A DNA stretch of 18,086 bases, taken from positions 12,278-30,363 of the forward strand of contig DKDC01000018.1 of assembly GCA_002451695.1 (NCBI GenBank), written 5' to 3'. The notes under the pieces were generated by a model. The model worked only from the letters and a program-made list of their open reading frames with translations, ran no database searches and was not told the origin of the DNA. Position 1 is the stretch's first letter; each line of letters starts with the position of its first letter. The translations under genes and the position numbers were made by a program. The stretch is from Prevotellaceae bacterium UBA6858 (GTDB lineage Bacteria; Bacteroidota; Bacteroidia; Bacteroidales; Bacteroidaceae). Shown piece after piece: positions 1 through 7,340 of this stretch.

Positions 1-360
1 CAATTCAGGGCGTATGCCATACGCCCCTACGTTGGCGCAATTCTTTGGCTAATTGTGCGTTGTGAGTTTGTAAAGGTTGTGGCATACGCCCTTTACGCCA
101 CCGCATGAACCGCACCGCAAACCGCCTCCGCAACATTGCAAACCGCGCAATTCAGGGCGTATGCCATACGCCCCTACGTTGGCGCAATTCTTTGGCTAAT
201 TGTGCGTTGTGAGTTTGTAAAGGTTGTAGCATACGCCCTTTACGCCACCGCGTGAGCCGCGTAGCAAACCGCTGCCGCGACATTGCAAACCGCGCAATTC
301 AGGGCGTATGCAATACGCCCCTACGGCGGCGCAATATCTTGATTAATTGTGTTTTGCTTA
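1..360. repeat. 147-bp tandem repeat with GGGCGTAT palindrome, about 2.4 units
   Basis: Unit 1 (1-147) and unit 2 (148-294) are nearly identical, and a third, partial and more diverged unit starts at 295, so the period is exactly 147 bp. Each unit opens with an inverted repeat, GGGCGTATG-C-CATACGCCC, at 8-26 and 155-173; in unit 3 (302-320) it is GGGCGTAT-GCA-ATACGCCC. Each full unit also holds a decayed second palindrome; in unit 1 it is GTAAAGG (70-76) facing CCTTTAC (90-96). The array begins at the window edge and may continue leftward. I see no ORF in it. It lies just downstream of the restriction-modification gene. Related single palindromes sit at 3736-3758 and 5492-5510, so this is a dispersed REP-like family. 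No T-run follows the hairpins, so they are not simple terminators. Confidence 0.9.
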
Positions 361-370
361 AATACGCAAA

Positions 371-3300
371 TCATATTTGCTGCATAAGTTTTATTGTTTC
401 AGACAGGGCGTGGATTATGTGGATGTAATGTTTGGTGTCGTCAAACGAAAGTGCGCGTCCCTTTCTGTCCTTCAGCCACTTTTGGGCGGGCAGATAACCG
501 CCGATGTGGAAGTTCCACACCGCCTCGGGAATGTTCCCGAAGTACTGCTCTTGGTTTATCCACACCTGGCTGTCTTTCCGTTCAAGTTGCTCAACCAGTT
601 GCGAACCGCCTGTCGGGAATGTGGTTGTGCATTTCCAGTTTTGGGCGTTGTTCATAAGATGCAGGTCAATGAGCTTTTGCCCTATTGCGGCAAGCCGGTA
701 AAACTCCGCTGCGGATGACGGCAGCGGTATTCTCGGAAAATCTGTTTTCAGAAATTCCCTGTATCTGTCCCTGTACAACGGCGAATGAAGCACAGCGTAA
801 ATATATGCCAGCAGCTCTTCGGGGCTGGTTTCCTTTCCAATGGCGTTGTTGAACTTCCGCCACTCGTTTTCGTCAAGGTTGGGGCGTTTCACTTCCTCTC
901 CAAATTCCTCTGTGTAGAGGTAGAGGGGGGAAGCGTAACCACACTCTTTTGTTTTGTTGGAAATGCAGCAGATGTCTGCAATAGAATCTGTAACCGATAT
1001 GTGTGCCCATTCATTTCCCGCTATTTGCCGGCAAGTTAAAAGGGCAATGTTGTTATGTCCAATAAAGTTTTTCGCCAGAGTTTCCCTCGGTCTTTCAACT
1101 AATTTTGTGTTGTAATAAATAAGCCTTTTGTCAAAGGGCCTGTAAGAATATTCTTGTATGAAACCTTCAGACGATTTTCCATAAGTGGCAGACACTTTTT
1201 CTAAAAGATTGTTTTTCTCAGAGCTTACAAGAATTTTGTCTTTGGCAGTTGCGGCAGAAACATTTGTGAGGCAAAAGAGTTCGTCAATTTTCACGCCTTT
1301 CTCGTATTCCTGCATCAGTTCAAAATTCTTCGGCACGAAGAAATACATGGGCGCGACAGGGTTCAGCTCCTTGTAGCCCACTTCGGAAAATGTGATGTTT
1401 GACAGAAAACCGTATTTTTCCTCACGTTTGCCGTAAAGGTCGTAATAAAAGACTTTTCCAAGCTCTTTGGCCTTTTTCCTGCCTGTCTTTACAAACAGGT
1501 TTATGCTTACGCCCTGCTGTATGTCGAACACATTCTCGTCGGGCGAGCCGTCGGGGCACATCTCTTTCTTCTTGCTGTTGCCGTGAAGGTTGATGGTGTA
1601 TATCTTGTCAAAGGCGTTGAGCAAATTCCAGCGCATGCCGCGGAAAGTGGGGTTGTCAAGGAATCCGTGGGGATTGACAAAGCCGATTACGCCGCATTTG
1701 TTGCGCTCCACATAATCCTGCGCCATGCGTATGAACTTCACATAGTCGTCGTTTATCCATTTTGGGTTGCGTTCTTTCAACCGTGTTTTTCCGCCAGGCT
1801 CTTTCTTGTAGCTCTCCATAAGGTTCATAATCCAATCGCCCTTGTTCTGGCTTTCCCCGGAATAGGGCGGGTTGCCGAGCATCACCATGACGGGGCAGTC
1901 GCGCTTGACGCGGTTTGCGGCGGATGCCTCATCACTGAGCCATTGTGCAAACACAGTGTCTGTGTCCGGGTGGATTTCTTCGAGCGAGTTGGTCAGGTAT
2001 ATTTTCAGGCGTTTGCTGTTTGCGGTGTGTGTGAAGCCTGTTTGCTGGAGCAGTATGTCGAGCTTCAGATGCGCCACCGCGTAGCTTGCCATGAGGAGTT
2101 CGAAGCCGTGGAGGCGGGGCAGCAGATGGTCGCTGACATACCCCTGCCACATTCCCTGCATACCGCAGAATTTTTCGTGGATAAGGTTCACGACTTCGGC
2201 AAGGAATGTTCCTGTGCCAGTGGCGGGGTCGAGAATTTGGACGCGGTGCATTTCCCTTTTGACGGTGGGGGCGGAAGCCTTCCTGCCCTTTCCGGGGTCC
2301 AGGTTCTTCACATTGTGCATGAACTTGGAGCAGTCGGCAAGCCCTTCCGCGATTCCGAAATCATGCTGCAGGATTTCGTCGGCGGCACGCACAATGAACT
2401 GCACCACAGGCAGGGGAGTGTACCACACGCCTTTCGACTTGCGCAAAGAGGGGTTGTAAGCCGTAAGGAAATCTTCGTAGAAATGTATCATAGGGTCGTG
2501 GCGCGCCCCGCTTTTTGCGTAACTTTTCATCACCTTCTTCATGTCGGTGGCGCGGAATACGTTCACCAAGTCGTCAACTATCCACGCAATTCGCTCGTCA
2601 AGGTCATAGCCGGCTAACTGCTGGAATATGTTGCGCAAAAAGGGGTTTGTCTTTGGAATCAAGCTGGCGGCTTCCTGACGCGAAAAATCTTCGGGCGTGT
2701 TGTCGTGCAAGCGGGCGGCAAACATTCCGTATGCTATTGTCTGCGCGTAGATGTCGGCGAAGCCTTGCGGCTTAAGGTCGTTGATCAAGACTTTGCGGAA
2801 AGCCTGGAGCTGCCCTTGCAACTGCCTGTTTGCCCCCGAAACATCGTCATTATCCCCGGCGAGAGAAAAAGCCTTGCAGATGGTTGACGCCAATATGCGC
2901 GCCTTGGCTGCCATTTGCCCGGCAAGACGTTTGGCGGAAGTAACGGGGGAGGGCCGGGTGGACTGAATATGGCCGACAAGCGCAATGAAATCCTCAACAT
3001 TGCCTTTGCACAGGCATATTTCATCGCCGCACACTTCTGCAAGGCGCACATTTTTCACCCATTCCCCATTTTCATAAAGATGGAAGTCGAGGTAGTCGGT
3101 GAATATGATATGGTCAAGGCTTTTCTTGTAGCGGGTGAATTGTTCCTTGTTCTCTTTGCGTCCGTCAAGGTCTCTGTTGTCAATGTCCTTGGCTTCTATG
3201 TAAAATACAGGCGTGTTGGTTTTTTGCGAGGAAATGATGAAATCGGGTGCGCCGCAATCAGTCCTTGCCGGCTCGTTGATGACAACAAAATCCGGCAGCA

Positions 3301-3403
3301 TTTCATTGAGCAGCTGCTGAAGCATAGGGCGGTAGGAATGCTCGCGGGCATCCCCGGTGCGGAATTGTTGGTTTATTGACTTTATGTATTCAGGTATGTT
3401 CAT
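371..3403 (-). CDS. Single-chain restriction-modification enzyme (type ISP / IIG-like), nuclease plus N6-adenine methyltransferase
   Basis: A 1010-residue protein predicted to cut and methylate DNA in one chain. Residues 1-120 form a PD-(D/E)XK nuclease: D54, E70-x-K72 and a QxxxY motif (Q88, Y92), preceded by EHSYRP. Residues about 150-325 are helical with no Walker motifs. A GVWYTP motif (325-330), the SAM-binding motif DPATGTGTF (392-400) and the catalytic NPPY (511-514) mark a gamma-class adenine methyltransferase. The rest, to about 1000, is probably the target-recognition domain. Database pipelines usually name this family type ISP, but classical ISP enzymes such as LlaBIII carry a helicase, which is absent here; the order resembles type IIG/IIL enzymes such as MmeI. 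The frame is open to 3589, but I chose ATG 3403 because MNIPEYIKSI looks like a family N-terminus and the 62 residues before it look non-coding. All motifs are intact. The recognition sequence cannot be predicted. No separate methylase or specificity gene is nearby. Confidence 0.93.
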   Translation of the reverse strand: MNIPEYIKSINQQFRTGDAREHSYRPMLQQLLNEMLPDFVVINEPARTDCGAPDFIISSQKTNTPVFYIEAKDIDNRDLDGRKENKEQFTRYKKSLDHIIFTDYLDFHLYENGEWVKNVRLAEVCGDEICLCKGNVEDFIALVGHIQSTRPSPVTSAKRLAGQMAAKARILASTICKAFSLAGDNDDVSGANRQLQGQLQAFRKVLINDLKPQGFADIYAQTIAYGMFAARLHDNTPEDFSRQEAASLIPKTNPFLRNIFQQLAGYDLDERIAWIVDDLVNVFRATDMKKVMKSYAKSGARHDPMIHFYEDFLTAYNPSLRKSKGVWYTPLPVVQFIVRAADEILQHDFGIAEGLADCSKFMHNVKNLDPGKGRKASAPTVKREMHRVQILDPATGTGTFLAEVVNLIHEKFCGMQGMWQGYVSDHLLPRLHGFELLMASYAVAHLKLDILLQQTGFTHTANSKRLKIYLTNSLEEIHPDTDTVFAQWLSDEASAANRVKRDCPVMVMLGNPPYSGESQNKGDWIMNLMESYKKEPGGKTRLKERNPKWINDDYVKFIRMAQDYVERNKCGVIGFVNPHGFLDNPTFRGMRWNLLNAFDKIYTINLHGNSKKKEMCPDGSPDENVFDIQQGVSINLFVKTGRKKAKELGKVFYYDLYGKREEKYGFLSNITFSEVGYKELNPVAPMYFFVPKNFELMQEYEKGVKIDELFCLTNVSAATAKDKILVSSEKNNLLEKVSATYGKSSEGFIQEYSYRPFDKRLIYYNTKLVERPRETLAKNFIGHNNIALLTCRQIAGNEWAHISVTDSIADICCISNKTKECGYASPLYLYTEEFGEEVKRPNLDENEWRKFNNAIGKETSPEELLAYIYAVLHSPLYRDRYREFLKTDFPRIPLPSSAAEFYRLAAIGQKLIDLHLMNNAQNWKCTTTFPTGGSQLVEQLERKDSQVWINQEQYFGNIPEAVWNFHIGGYLPAQKWLKDRKGRALSFDDTKHYIHIIHALSETIKLMQQI

Positions 3404-3573
3404 TATTGCGTAAATACAAGAAAAGGATGATATTTCATCAGTCCGCTTCCATCGTGGAAGTTTTATCGTAAACTTTTCTTTTGAATAATCATTGGTTAAT
3501 TTTATCGTGTTCAAAAATAATAAACGCGGCGCAAATCTCAAAATGTATTTCAACAAAATCAGCGCTAATCCCG
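3404..3573. other. Upstream region of the restriction-modification gene, no gene
   Basis: The restriction-modification frame stays open here, but the translation shows no family similarity that I recognise. The region most likely holds the promoter and leader. I could not find a convincing TAnnTTTG -7 box; the nearest candidate, TATTTACG just before the start codon, has two mismatches. Confidence 0.4.
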
Positions 3574-3699
3574 ATTTGTTTTTCAACAAGTTGCATGACC
3601 CCGAAAAAAGGTCTGATGTAGTTTAAATTATGTCTGATATAATTTTTCCTGCATAGGACATAGTTTTTCCCATGTCCGATGTTGTTTTCGGGGTGTTTG
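3574..3699 (+). repeat. Composite repeat copy A: four tandem 21-bp units
   Basis: Four exact 21-bp units run at 3603-3623, 3624-3644, 3645-3665 and 3666-3686. Each has an imperfect palindromic core of the form ATGTCYGATRT followed by a T-rich spacer (RTTTTTCC). The same 98 bp recur at 5356-5453 with two substitutions and one inverted unit. Weaker similarity extends left to an ATTTGTTTTTCA motif (3574-3585; 5329-5340). A 17-base opening, CGAAAAAAGGTCTGATG, is shared with 5356 and with the window end at 18070. It lies between the ATPase stop and the restriction-modification start, in no plausible ORF. Confidence 0.9.
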
Positions 3700-3735
3700 G
3701 GAGAGAGTGCGCGGTTATGGTTTTGCAATAATTGC

Positions 3736-3758
3736 AGGGGCGTATGCAATACGCCCCT
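3736..3758. repeat. REP-like palindrome, dispersed copy
   Basis: Perfect 10-bp arms AGGGGCGTAT and ATACGCCCCT flank GCA. Similarity to the 147-bp repeat at the window start continues rightward through GCAATTCTTTGGCTAATTG to about 3787. It sits 36 bp after the 21-bp array, the same arrangement as at 5453-5492. The rest of the gap to the ATPase stop (3788-3918) shows no gene. Confidence 0.9.
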
Positions 3759-3918
3759 ATGGCGGTGCAATTCTTTGGCTAATTGTGTTCTGTGTGTTAA
3801 TGAGTGTGTGCGGTATGCACTGGTACACTACCACATGAAACGTTACATACAAAACTTATCCGTAATGTTTTTCCGCGCTGTGGATGTTGGGAACGGTTGG
3901 CAAATGTGTTTGTTTCGC

Positions 3919-5220
3919 TCACTTTATGAACATAGTCATGTAAAATGGCAAATATAAGCAGTGGCTTTCTGTTTCCAGGTTGTTGCAGCTCATCACTATC
4001 CGGCGGTTTGTCTTGTCGGCAAAAAGACTTTGCGCCATATCAAGCGAGGCGTGCTTTTTATAGTCCTTTCCCGATTTCACTTCTATAATGGAAATTTTGC
4101 CACTTTCCGGAAACACGAAGTCCAGCTCGTGCTTGCTCTTCCTGTCGTAATAGTTCAGGGATATGCCGTGCTTGACCAGTTCGCCCGCCACGTAGTTCTC
4201 GGCAAGAGCGCCTTCGTTCACAAACAGATTGCCTGTCAAAACCTTGGCTTGTATGTTGTCGAGCATCGTGGCGCACATCAGCCCGCTGTCAACAAAGAAA
4301 AGTTTGTACAGTCTGAGGTTTTCGTGGCTTGGGAACGGCAGCTCAAATGAACCCACGTTGAAGGAATAGTATGCCATTCCCGCATCAACCAGCCACTGTG
4401 TGGGTGTTCCGTATTTGCGCCGTGAGGCGTTTTTCTCTATTGAAGCGAGAATGAAACGCTTGTCTTGTTTGCTCAGTTGTCCGGGAATGGCGTCGAACAC
4501 GGATTTCACAAGCAGTTTGTCTTTTCCCGCATATTTGGATATGTCGTTGCGGTAGCCTGTGAGAATGTCTTTTTGGTTGGTGATTGTTTTGTTGAAATCT
4601 TCATTGGCGAGATATGTTGCCACAACTTCGGGCATACCTCCCACTATCAGGTATTGGCGGTAACGCTCCATGATTTGCTGGTGGAGGAAGTCGGGAACGG
4701 GACGAAGATTTTCATAGCAGTCTTTCAGTGCGCCGATTACATCTTCGCTGATATTGCAAGCCCACAAAAATTCCTCGAAATCAAGAGGGAACATATCCAA
4801 TTCATGCTCGAAACCAACAGGATAAGATGAAACATCCTTGTAGTTGATGCCGAGCAATGAGCCTGACTCTATATAATCATACTGTCCGTCCTCCACCAAG
4901 AACTTTATTGCAGTTCTCGCTTTGGGGCAGGACTGTATTTCATCGAAGAAAACCAATGTTTTTCCAGGCTCCAAAGGTCCGAACCCCATGGCCGACAGAT
5001 TTATAAGTATGGTTCGGGCGTCAAGGTTTCCTTCAAAAGCTTGCTTTGCCGCAGGCATTTGCTCGAAGTTGATTTCTATGAAATTCTCGTAATTGGCTTT
5101 TGCAAACTGGCGTACAATGGTGGTCTTGCCCACTTGTCGTGCGCCTTTAATCAAGAGAGCTTTGTTTGCCATCTCCTTTTTCCATGCCGTTAATTTGCTG
5201 ATGATTTTCCGCCTAAACAT
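3919..5220 (-). CDS. AAA-family ATPase with C-terminal DUF4143 / nuclease-like domain
   Basis: A 433-residue protein. The N-terminal P-loop ATPase has Walker A GARQVGKT (26-33), Walker B LVFFDEIQ (89-96) and an ESGSLLG sensor-like motif (118-124). The C-terminal part carries a PD-(D/E)XK-like signature (D367, E380-x-K382 in IIEVKSG), as is usual in the AAA_14-DUF4143 family. That family is abundant in Bacteroidota and archaea; its role is unknown, and proposals include regulation or defence. I chose ATG 5220 (MFRRKIISKL); a TTG three codons upstream would add little. Three 33-bp repeats end immediately before this start. The gene stands alone, bracketed by two direct copies of the composite 21-bp/REP element, which suggests a movable or exchangeable cassette. 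Motifs are intact, so it is probably functional. The family call is firm; the function is open. Confidence 0.92.
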   Translation of the reverse strand: MFRRKIISKLTAWKKEMANKALLIKGARQVGKTTIVRQFAKANYENFIEINFEQMPAAKQAFEGNLDARTILINLSAMGFGPLEPGKTLVFFDEIQSCPKARTAIKFLVEDGQYDYIESGSLLGINYKDVSSYPVGFEHELDMFPLDFEEFLWACNISEDVIGALKDCYENLRPVPDFLHQQIMERYRQYLIVGGMPEVVATYLANEDFNKTITNQKDILTGYRNDISKYAGKDKLLVKSVFDAIPGQLSKQDKRFILASIEKNASRRKYGTPTQWLVDAGMAYYSFNVGSFELPFPSHENLRLYKLFFVDSGLMCATMLDNIQAKVLTGNLFVNEGALAENYVAGELVKHGISLNYYDRKSKHELDFVFPESGKISIIEVKSGKDYKKHASLDMAQSLFADKTNRRIVMSCNNLETESHCLYLPFYMTMFIK

Positions 5221-5226
5221 AACCTG

Positions 5227-5311
5227 CAACTTTTTTCCAGCTTTTACGATGCAATATTACAACTTTTTTCCAGCTTTCAAGCGGCAAACTTGCGACTTTT
5301 TTCCAATGACT
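5227..5311 (-). repeat. Three 33-bp direct repeats directly upstream of the ATPase
   Basis: The 11-mer ACTTTTTTCCA occurs at 5229-5239, 5262-5272 and 5295-5305, exactly 33 bp apart, within longer similar units. Read on the gene strand it is TGGAAAAAAGT followed by TGCA- or TGTAA-like sequence. The unit nearest the gene ends a few bases before ATG 5220, so the repeats occupy the leader or promoter. An in-frame TAA lies between the units, so they are not translated as part of the ATPase. Confidence 0.85.
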
Positions 5312-5328
5312 TTGGACTTTCTTGGCGT

Positions 5329-5453
5329 ATTTGTTTTTCAGGGACTTGAAAGCGGCGAAAAAAGGTCTGATGTAGTTTAAATTATATCAGACATAATTTT
5401 TTCTGCATAGGACATAGTTTTTCCCATGTCCGATGTGGTTTTCGGGGTGTTTG
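5329..5453 (+). repeat. Composite repeat copy B: four tandem 21-bp units
   Basis: Units lie at 5357-5377, 5378-5398, 5399-5419 and 5420-5440. This copy matches copy A (3602-3699) except for two substitutions and the second unit, where the core reads ATATCAGACAT instead of ATGTCTGATAT, its exact reverse complement. It lies upstream of the minus-strand ATPase gene and in direct orientation to copy A. Confidence 0.9.
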
Positions 5454-5491
5454 CGAAAGGAAAATTTATTTGGGTTTTGCGCCATTTGTAG

Positions 5492-5510
5492 GGGCGTATT
5501 GCATACGCCC
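5492..5510. repeat. REP-like palindrome, dispersed copy
   Basis: Arms GGGCGTAT and ATACGCCC flank TGC. The following bases (CTTTACGCCACCGCATGAACC) match the right part of the 147-bp unit (compare 90-110). It sits 38 bp after the 21-bp array, as in copy A, so array plus palindrome behaves as one composite element. Confidence 0.9.
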
Positions 5511-5578
5511 TTTACGCCACCGCATGAACCGCATTGCAAATATGTTCAGCAATTGCAGGGTTTTAAGGATAATTATGC

Positions 5579-5586
5579 TACTTTTG
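5579..5586 (+). promoter_or_regulatory. Candidate -7 box for the small membrane protein
   Basis: TACTTTTG matches the Bacteroidetes -7 consensus TAnnTTTG and lies 33 bp before the ATG at 5620. A TTG at 5553-5555 could be the -33 element, but its 23-bp spacing is longer than usual. Confidence 0.5.
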
Positions 5587-5619
5587 CTATGCTGTATTAT
5601 AAAGATAATGGTGTCTTGA

Positions 5620-6048
5620 ATGGCGATGGTGGATTACATATTTTATAGGGTGTATTGGGCTTATAAGAGGAAAGGGGAGGCGGCAAGGGTTCTCAGTCTG
5701 TTGTATGTGGCGATGGTTCTTGCGTTTTTCTTATATCCGTTCGCAATGTTCTTGTGTGAGCTTTTAAGGGATCCGGGACATAAAAATGACGGATGCTTGT
5801 TTTTCATTTATCTGCTGGCGGTGTTGGCATACTCCTGTTTCAGGTTTTTCCCGAACAAAAATATAAGCCTGATAAATGGAAAATACGACAAAAGCCATTA
5901 CAACAACACTGTTCCAAATTGGTGTTTCTTTGCAATTCTTCCATTATCCGTGGTTTGGGGAGTTACAGCTTATTCTTTTGTAGTGAAGTTGCTTGTAAAG
6001 CCATTCGCTTTGAGGGGGATTGTGTATAGTCTGCTGCAGGCAGGTTGA
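5620..6048 (+). CDS. Small hypothetical membrane protein, three predicted TM segments
   Basis: A 142-residue protein that I do not recognise by function. The short N-terminal stretch YIFYRVYWAYKRKGE is basic and aromatic. Hydrophobic segments follow at about residues 24-48, 60-76 and 100-125, separated by charged loops (for example RDPGHKND, and NGKYDKSHYN). It is probably an inner-membrane protein. A -7 box lies upstream. ATG 5620 is used; ATG 5626, two codons later, is equally possible. The gene converges with the DUF4421 gene, with only six bases between the stops and no clear terminator between them. Codon-like structure and coherent TM segments make a real gene likely. It lies immediately right of the repeat-bounded accessory region. 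Confidence 0.75.
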   Translation: MAMVDYIFYRVYWAYKRKGEAARVLSLLYVAMVLAFFLYPFAMFLCELLRDPGHKNDGCLFFIYLLAVLAYSCFRFFPNKNISLINGKYDKSHYNNTVPNWCFFAILPLSVVWGVTAYSFVVKLLVKPFALRGIVYSLLQAG

Positions 6049-6054
6049 AAGGCA

Positions 6055-7293
6055 TCAGAACCTGAAGCCGTAGAACAGGCGCACGCGCCATTTCATGTTG
6101 TATAGCTCAAGCTGCCTGGAGTTTCCGATGTTGGAAATGTCGAGTGTGCCGGACGCTCCGGCGAAGTTGCGCTTCCACGAACAGAGCATCGCGCCACGGT
6201 TGGCGATGAAGAAGTTGGGGAAACGGATTTTTGACTTTGTGGTTGTTGCGTCCCCGCTGATGTTGCCGTGGTCATAGACAACGAGGGTTGGGAGCGACGA
6301 GAGGTGGAGCATCCAGCGGCGGCCTATGCAGAAGTTGTGGCCGTAGCCTCCGCCTATGGCGAAGTTGAGGCTTTTCAGCGTGGCTTTGTTGAACGGCAGT
6401 CCGTCTTGCGGCGATATTTTTGTGTATCTCCATTGTGCCGATGCGCCAATGAGCCAGCTGCCCGCGCTTTTGCGCTGGATGTATGACTGGGAGAAAGCGG
6501 CGGGAAAGGAGAAGCGCCTGCCGTTGAAGGCGTAGTAGAAATTGGCGGCAAGTCCCTGCCGGTTGAGCGTGCCTTTGGGCATTTTGTATTTTTCGCCGCC
6601 GTATGTAACGCTGCCTTTGTCGGTTTTTGCCGCCTCGTATATGACATCGAAGCCCATGCGGTTGCCGTAGGATGTGAGCTGGTATTCCATGTCTTTGTTA
6701 AGCCCCGCGAGCTTTGCGGGGTTTATCGCCGCGCTTACTCCGATGCCGCGATAAACGAAGCCCGCGCTTATCGTGGCGCGGAAGCGCGAAGCCCAAAGTC
6801 CGGAGAAGCTGTCTCCGTTGTTTTCGCCGCGCATTCCCGTGAGGGCGAATGAGCAGTTTGTGCGGAATTTTACCGTCCAAGGTTCGGAGGGGCGCTTTAT
6901 GTATGAGGTGTCGATGTTCTTGTTGAAATAGTGGGCGGTGAGCAGCTTGTTTGCGAATGACAGCTTTTTGTCCGCATTTGCAAGCCTTTGTATGCGTTGC
7001 TTGTGGCGCAGGGGGTCTTTTATTGCCGTTTTCTTTTTGGAGCGCATAAGCGAGTCGGTCAATTGCAGCATACGCCCGGAGTTTGCGGAGCTTCGCACTG
7101 CTTGGCGCAGGCTGTCGAGTTTCGCCGTTTTGCGTTTCACCGCCTTGGGTTTAAGACTGTCGCCGGGGTTTCCGGCACAAAAAGAAAGGTGCGTGGGGCG
7201 GTGCGAGGCGTATGATTTAGAAGGGTAAACAGCGGCGGAAATGGCTGTAAACAGCGTTGAAACCGCAAGGAAAAACAAGCTTACCTTTCTCAT
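6055..7293 (-). CDS. DUF4421-family outer-membrane beta-barrel protein
   Basis: A 412-residue exported protein. Residues 1-21 form a signal peptide (basic start, hydrophobic core, SAA end). Residues about 45-120 are charged and Lys/Arg-rich with no obvious fold. From DTSYIKRPSEPW (about 129) onward the sequence has alternating aromatic and hydrophobic strands typical of barrels, including FSQSYIQRKSAGSWLIG, which resembles the DUF4421 core. The last residues, YGFRF, end in phenylalanine as in BAM-inserted outer-membrane proteins. The function of DUF4421 proteins is unknown. The start is 47 bp after the stop of the HSDR_N gene on the same strand and I see no separate promoter, so co-transcription is likely. 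Confidence 0.8.
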   Translation of the reverse strand: MRKVSLFFLAVSTLFTAISAAVYPSKSYASHRPTHLSFCAGNPGDSLKPKAVKRKTAKLDSLRQAVRSSANSGRMLQLTDSLMRSKKKTAIKDPLRHKQRIQRLANADKKLSFANKLLTAHYFNKNIDTSYIKRPSEPWTVKFRTNCSFALTGMRGENNGDSFSGLWASRFRATISAGFVYRGIGVSAAINPAKLAGLNKDMEYQLTSYGNRMGFDVIYEAAKTDKGSVTYGGEKYKMPKGTLNRQGLAANFYYAFNGRRFSFPAAFSQSYIQRKSAGSWLIGASAQWRYTKISPQDGLPFNKATLKSLNFAIGGGYGHNFCIGRRWMLHLSSLPTLVVYDHGNISGDATTTKSKIRFPNFFIANRGAMLCSWKRNFAGASGTLDISNIGNSRQLELYNMKWRVRLFYGFRF

Positions 7294-7340
7294 AATGCGT
7301 GAATTATGTTTGTTTATTTCTTGACGTTCGTGGTTTGCTT

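Noticed and set aside
1583..2617. Long plus-strand ORF (344 codons) opposite the restriction-modification gene
   Set aside because: It lies wholly within a gene with clear nuclease and methylase motifs on the minus strand; its translation resembles no family and has the skewed composition of an antisense frame.
3404..3589. N-terminal extension of the restriction-modification protein (62 codons)
   Set aside because: Family-like sequence starts at MNIPEYIKSI (3403). The extension overlaps composite repeat A's left flank and looks like translated intergenic DNA.
3736..3758. Palindrome as terminator of the ATPase or restriction-modification gene
   Set aside because: No T-run follows it on either strand, and the same palindrome recurs in places unrelated to gene ends.
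1..5560. Insertion sequence or transposon
   Set aside because: There is no transposase or integrase, no terminal inverted repeats with target duplications were found, and the flanking copies are direct intergenic repeats.
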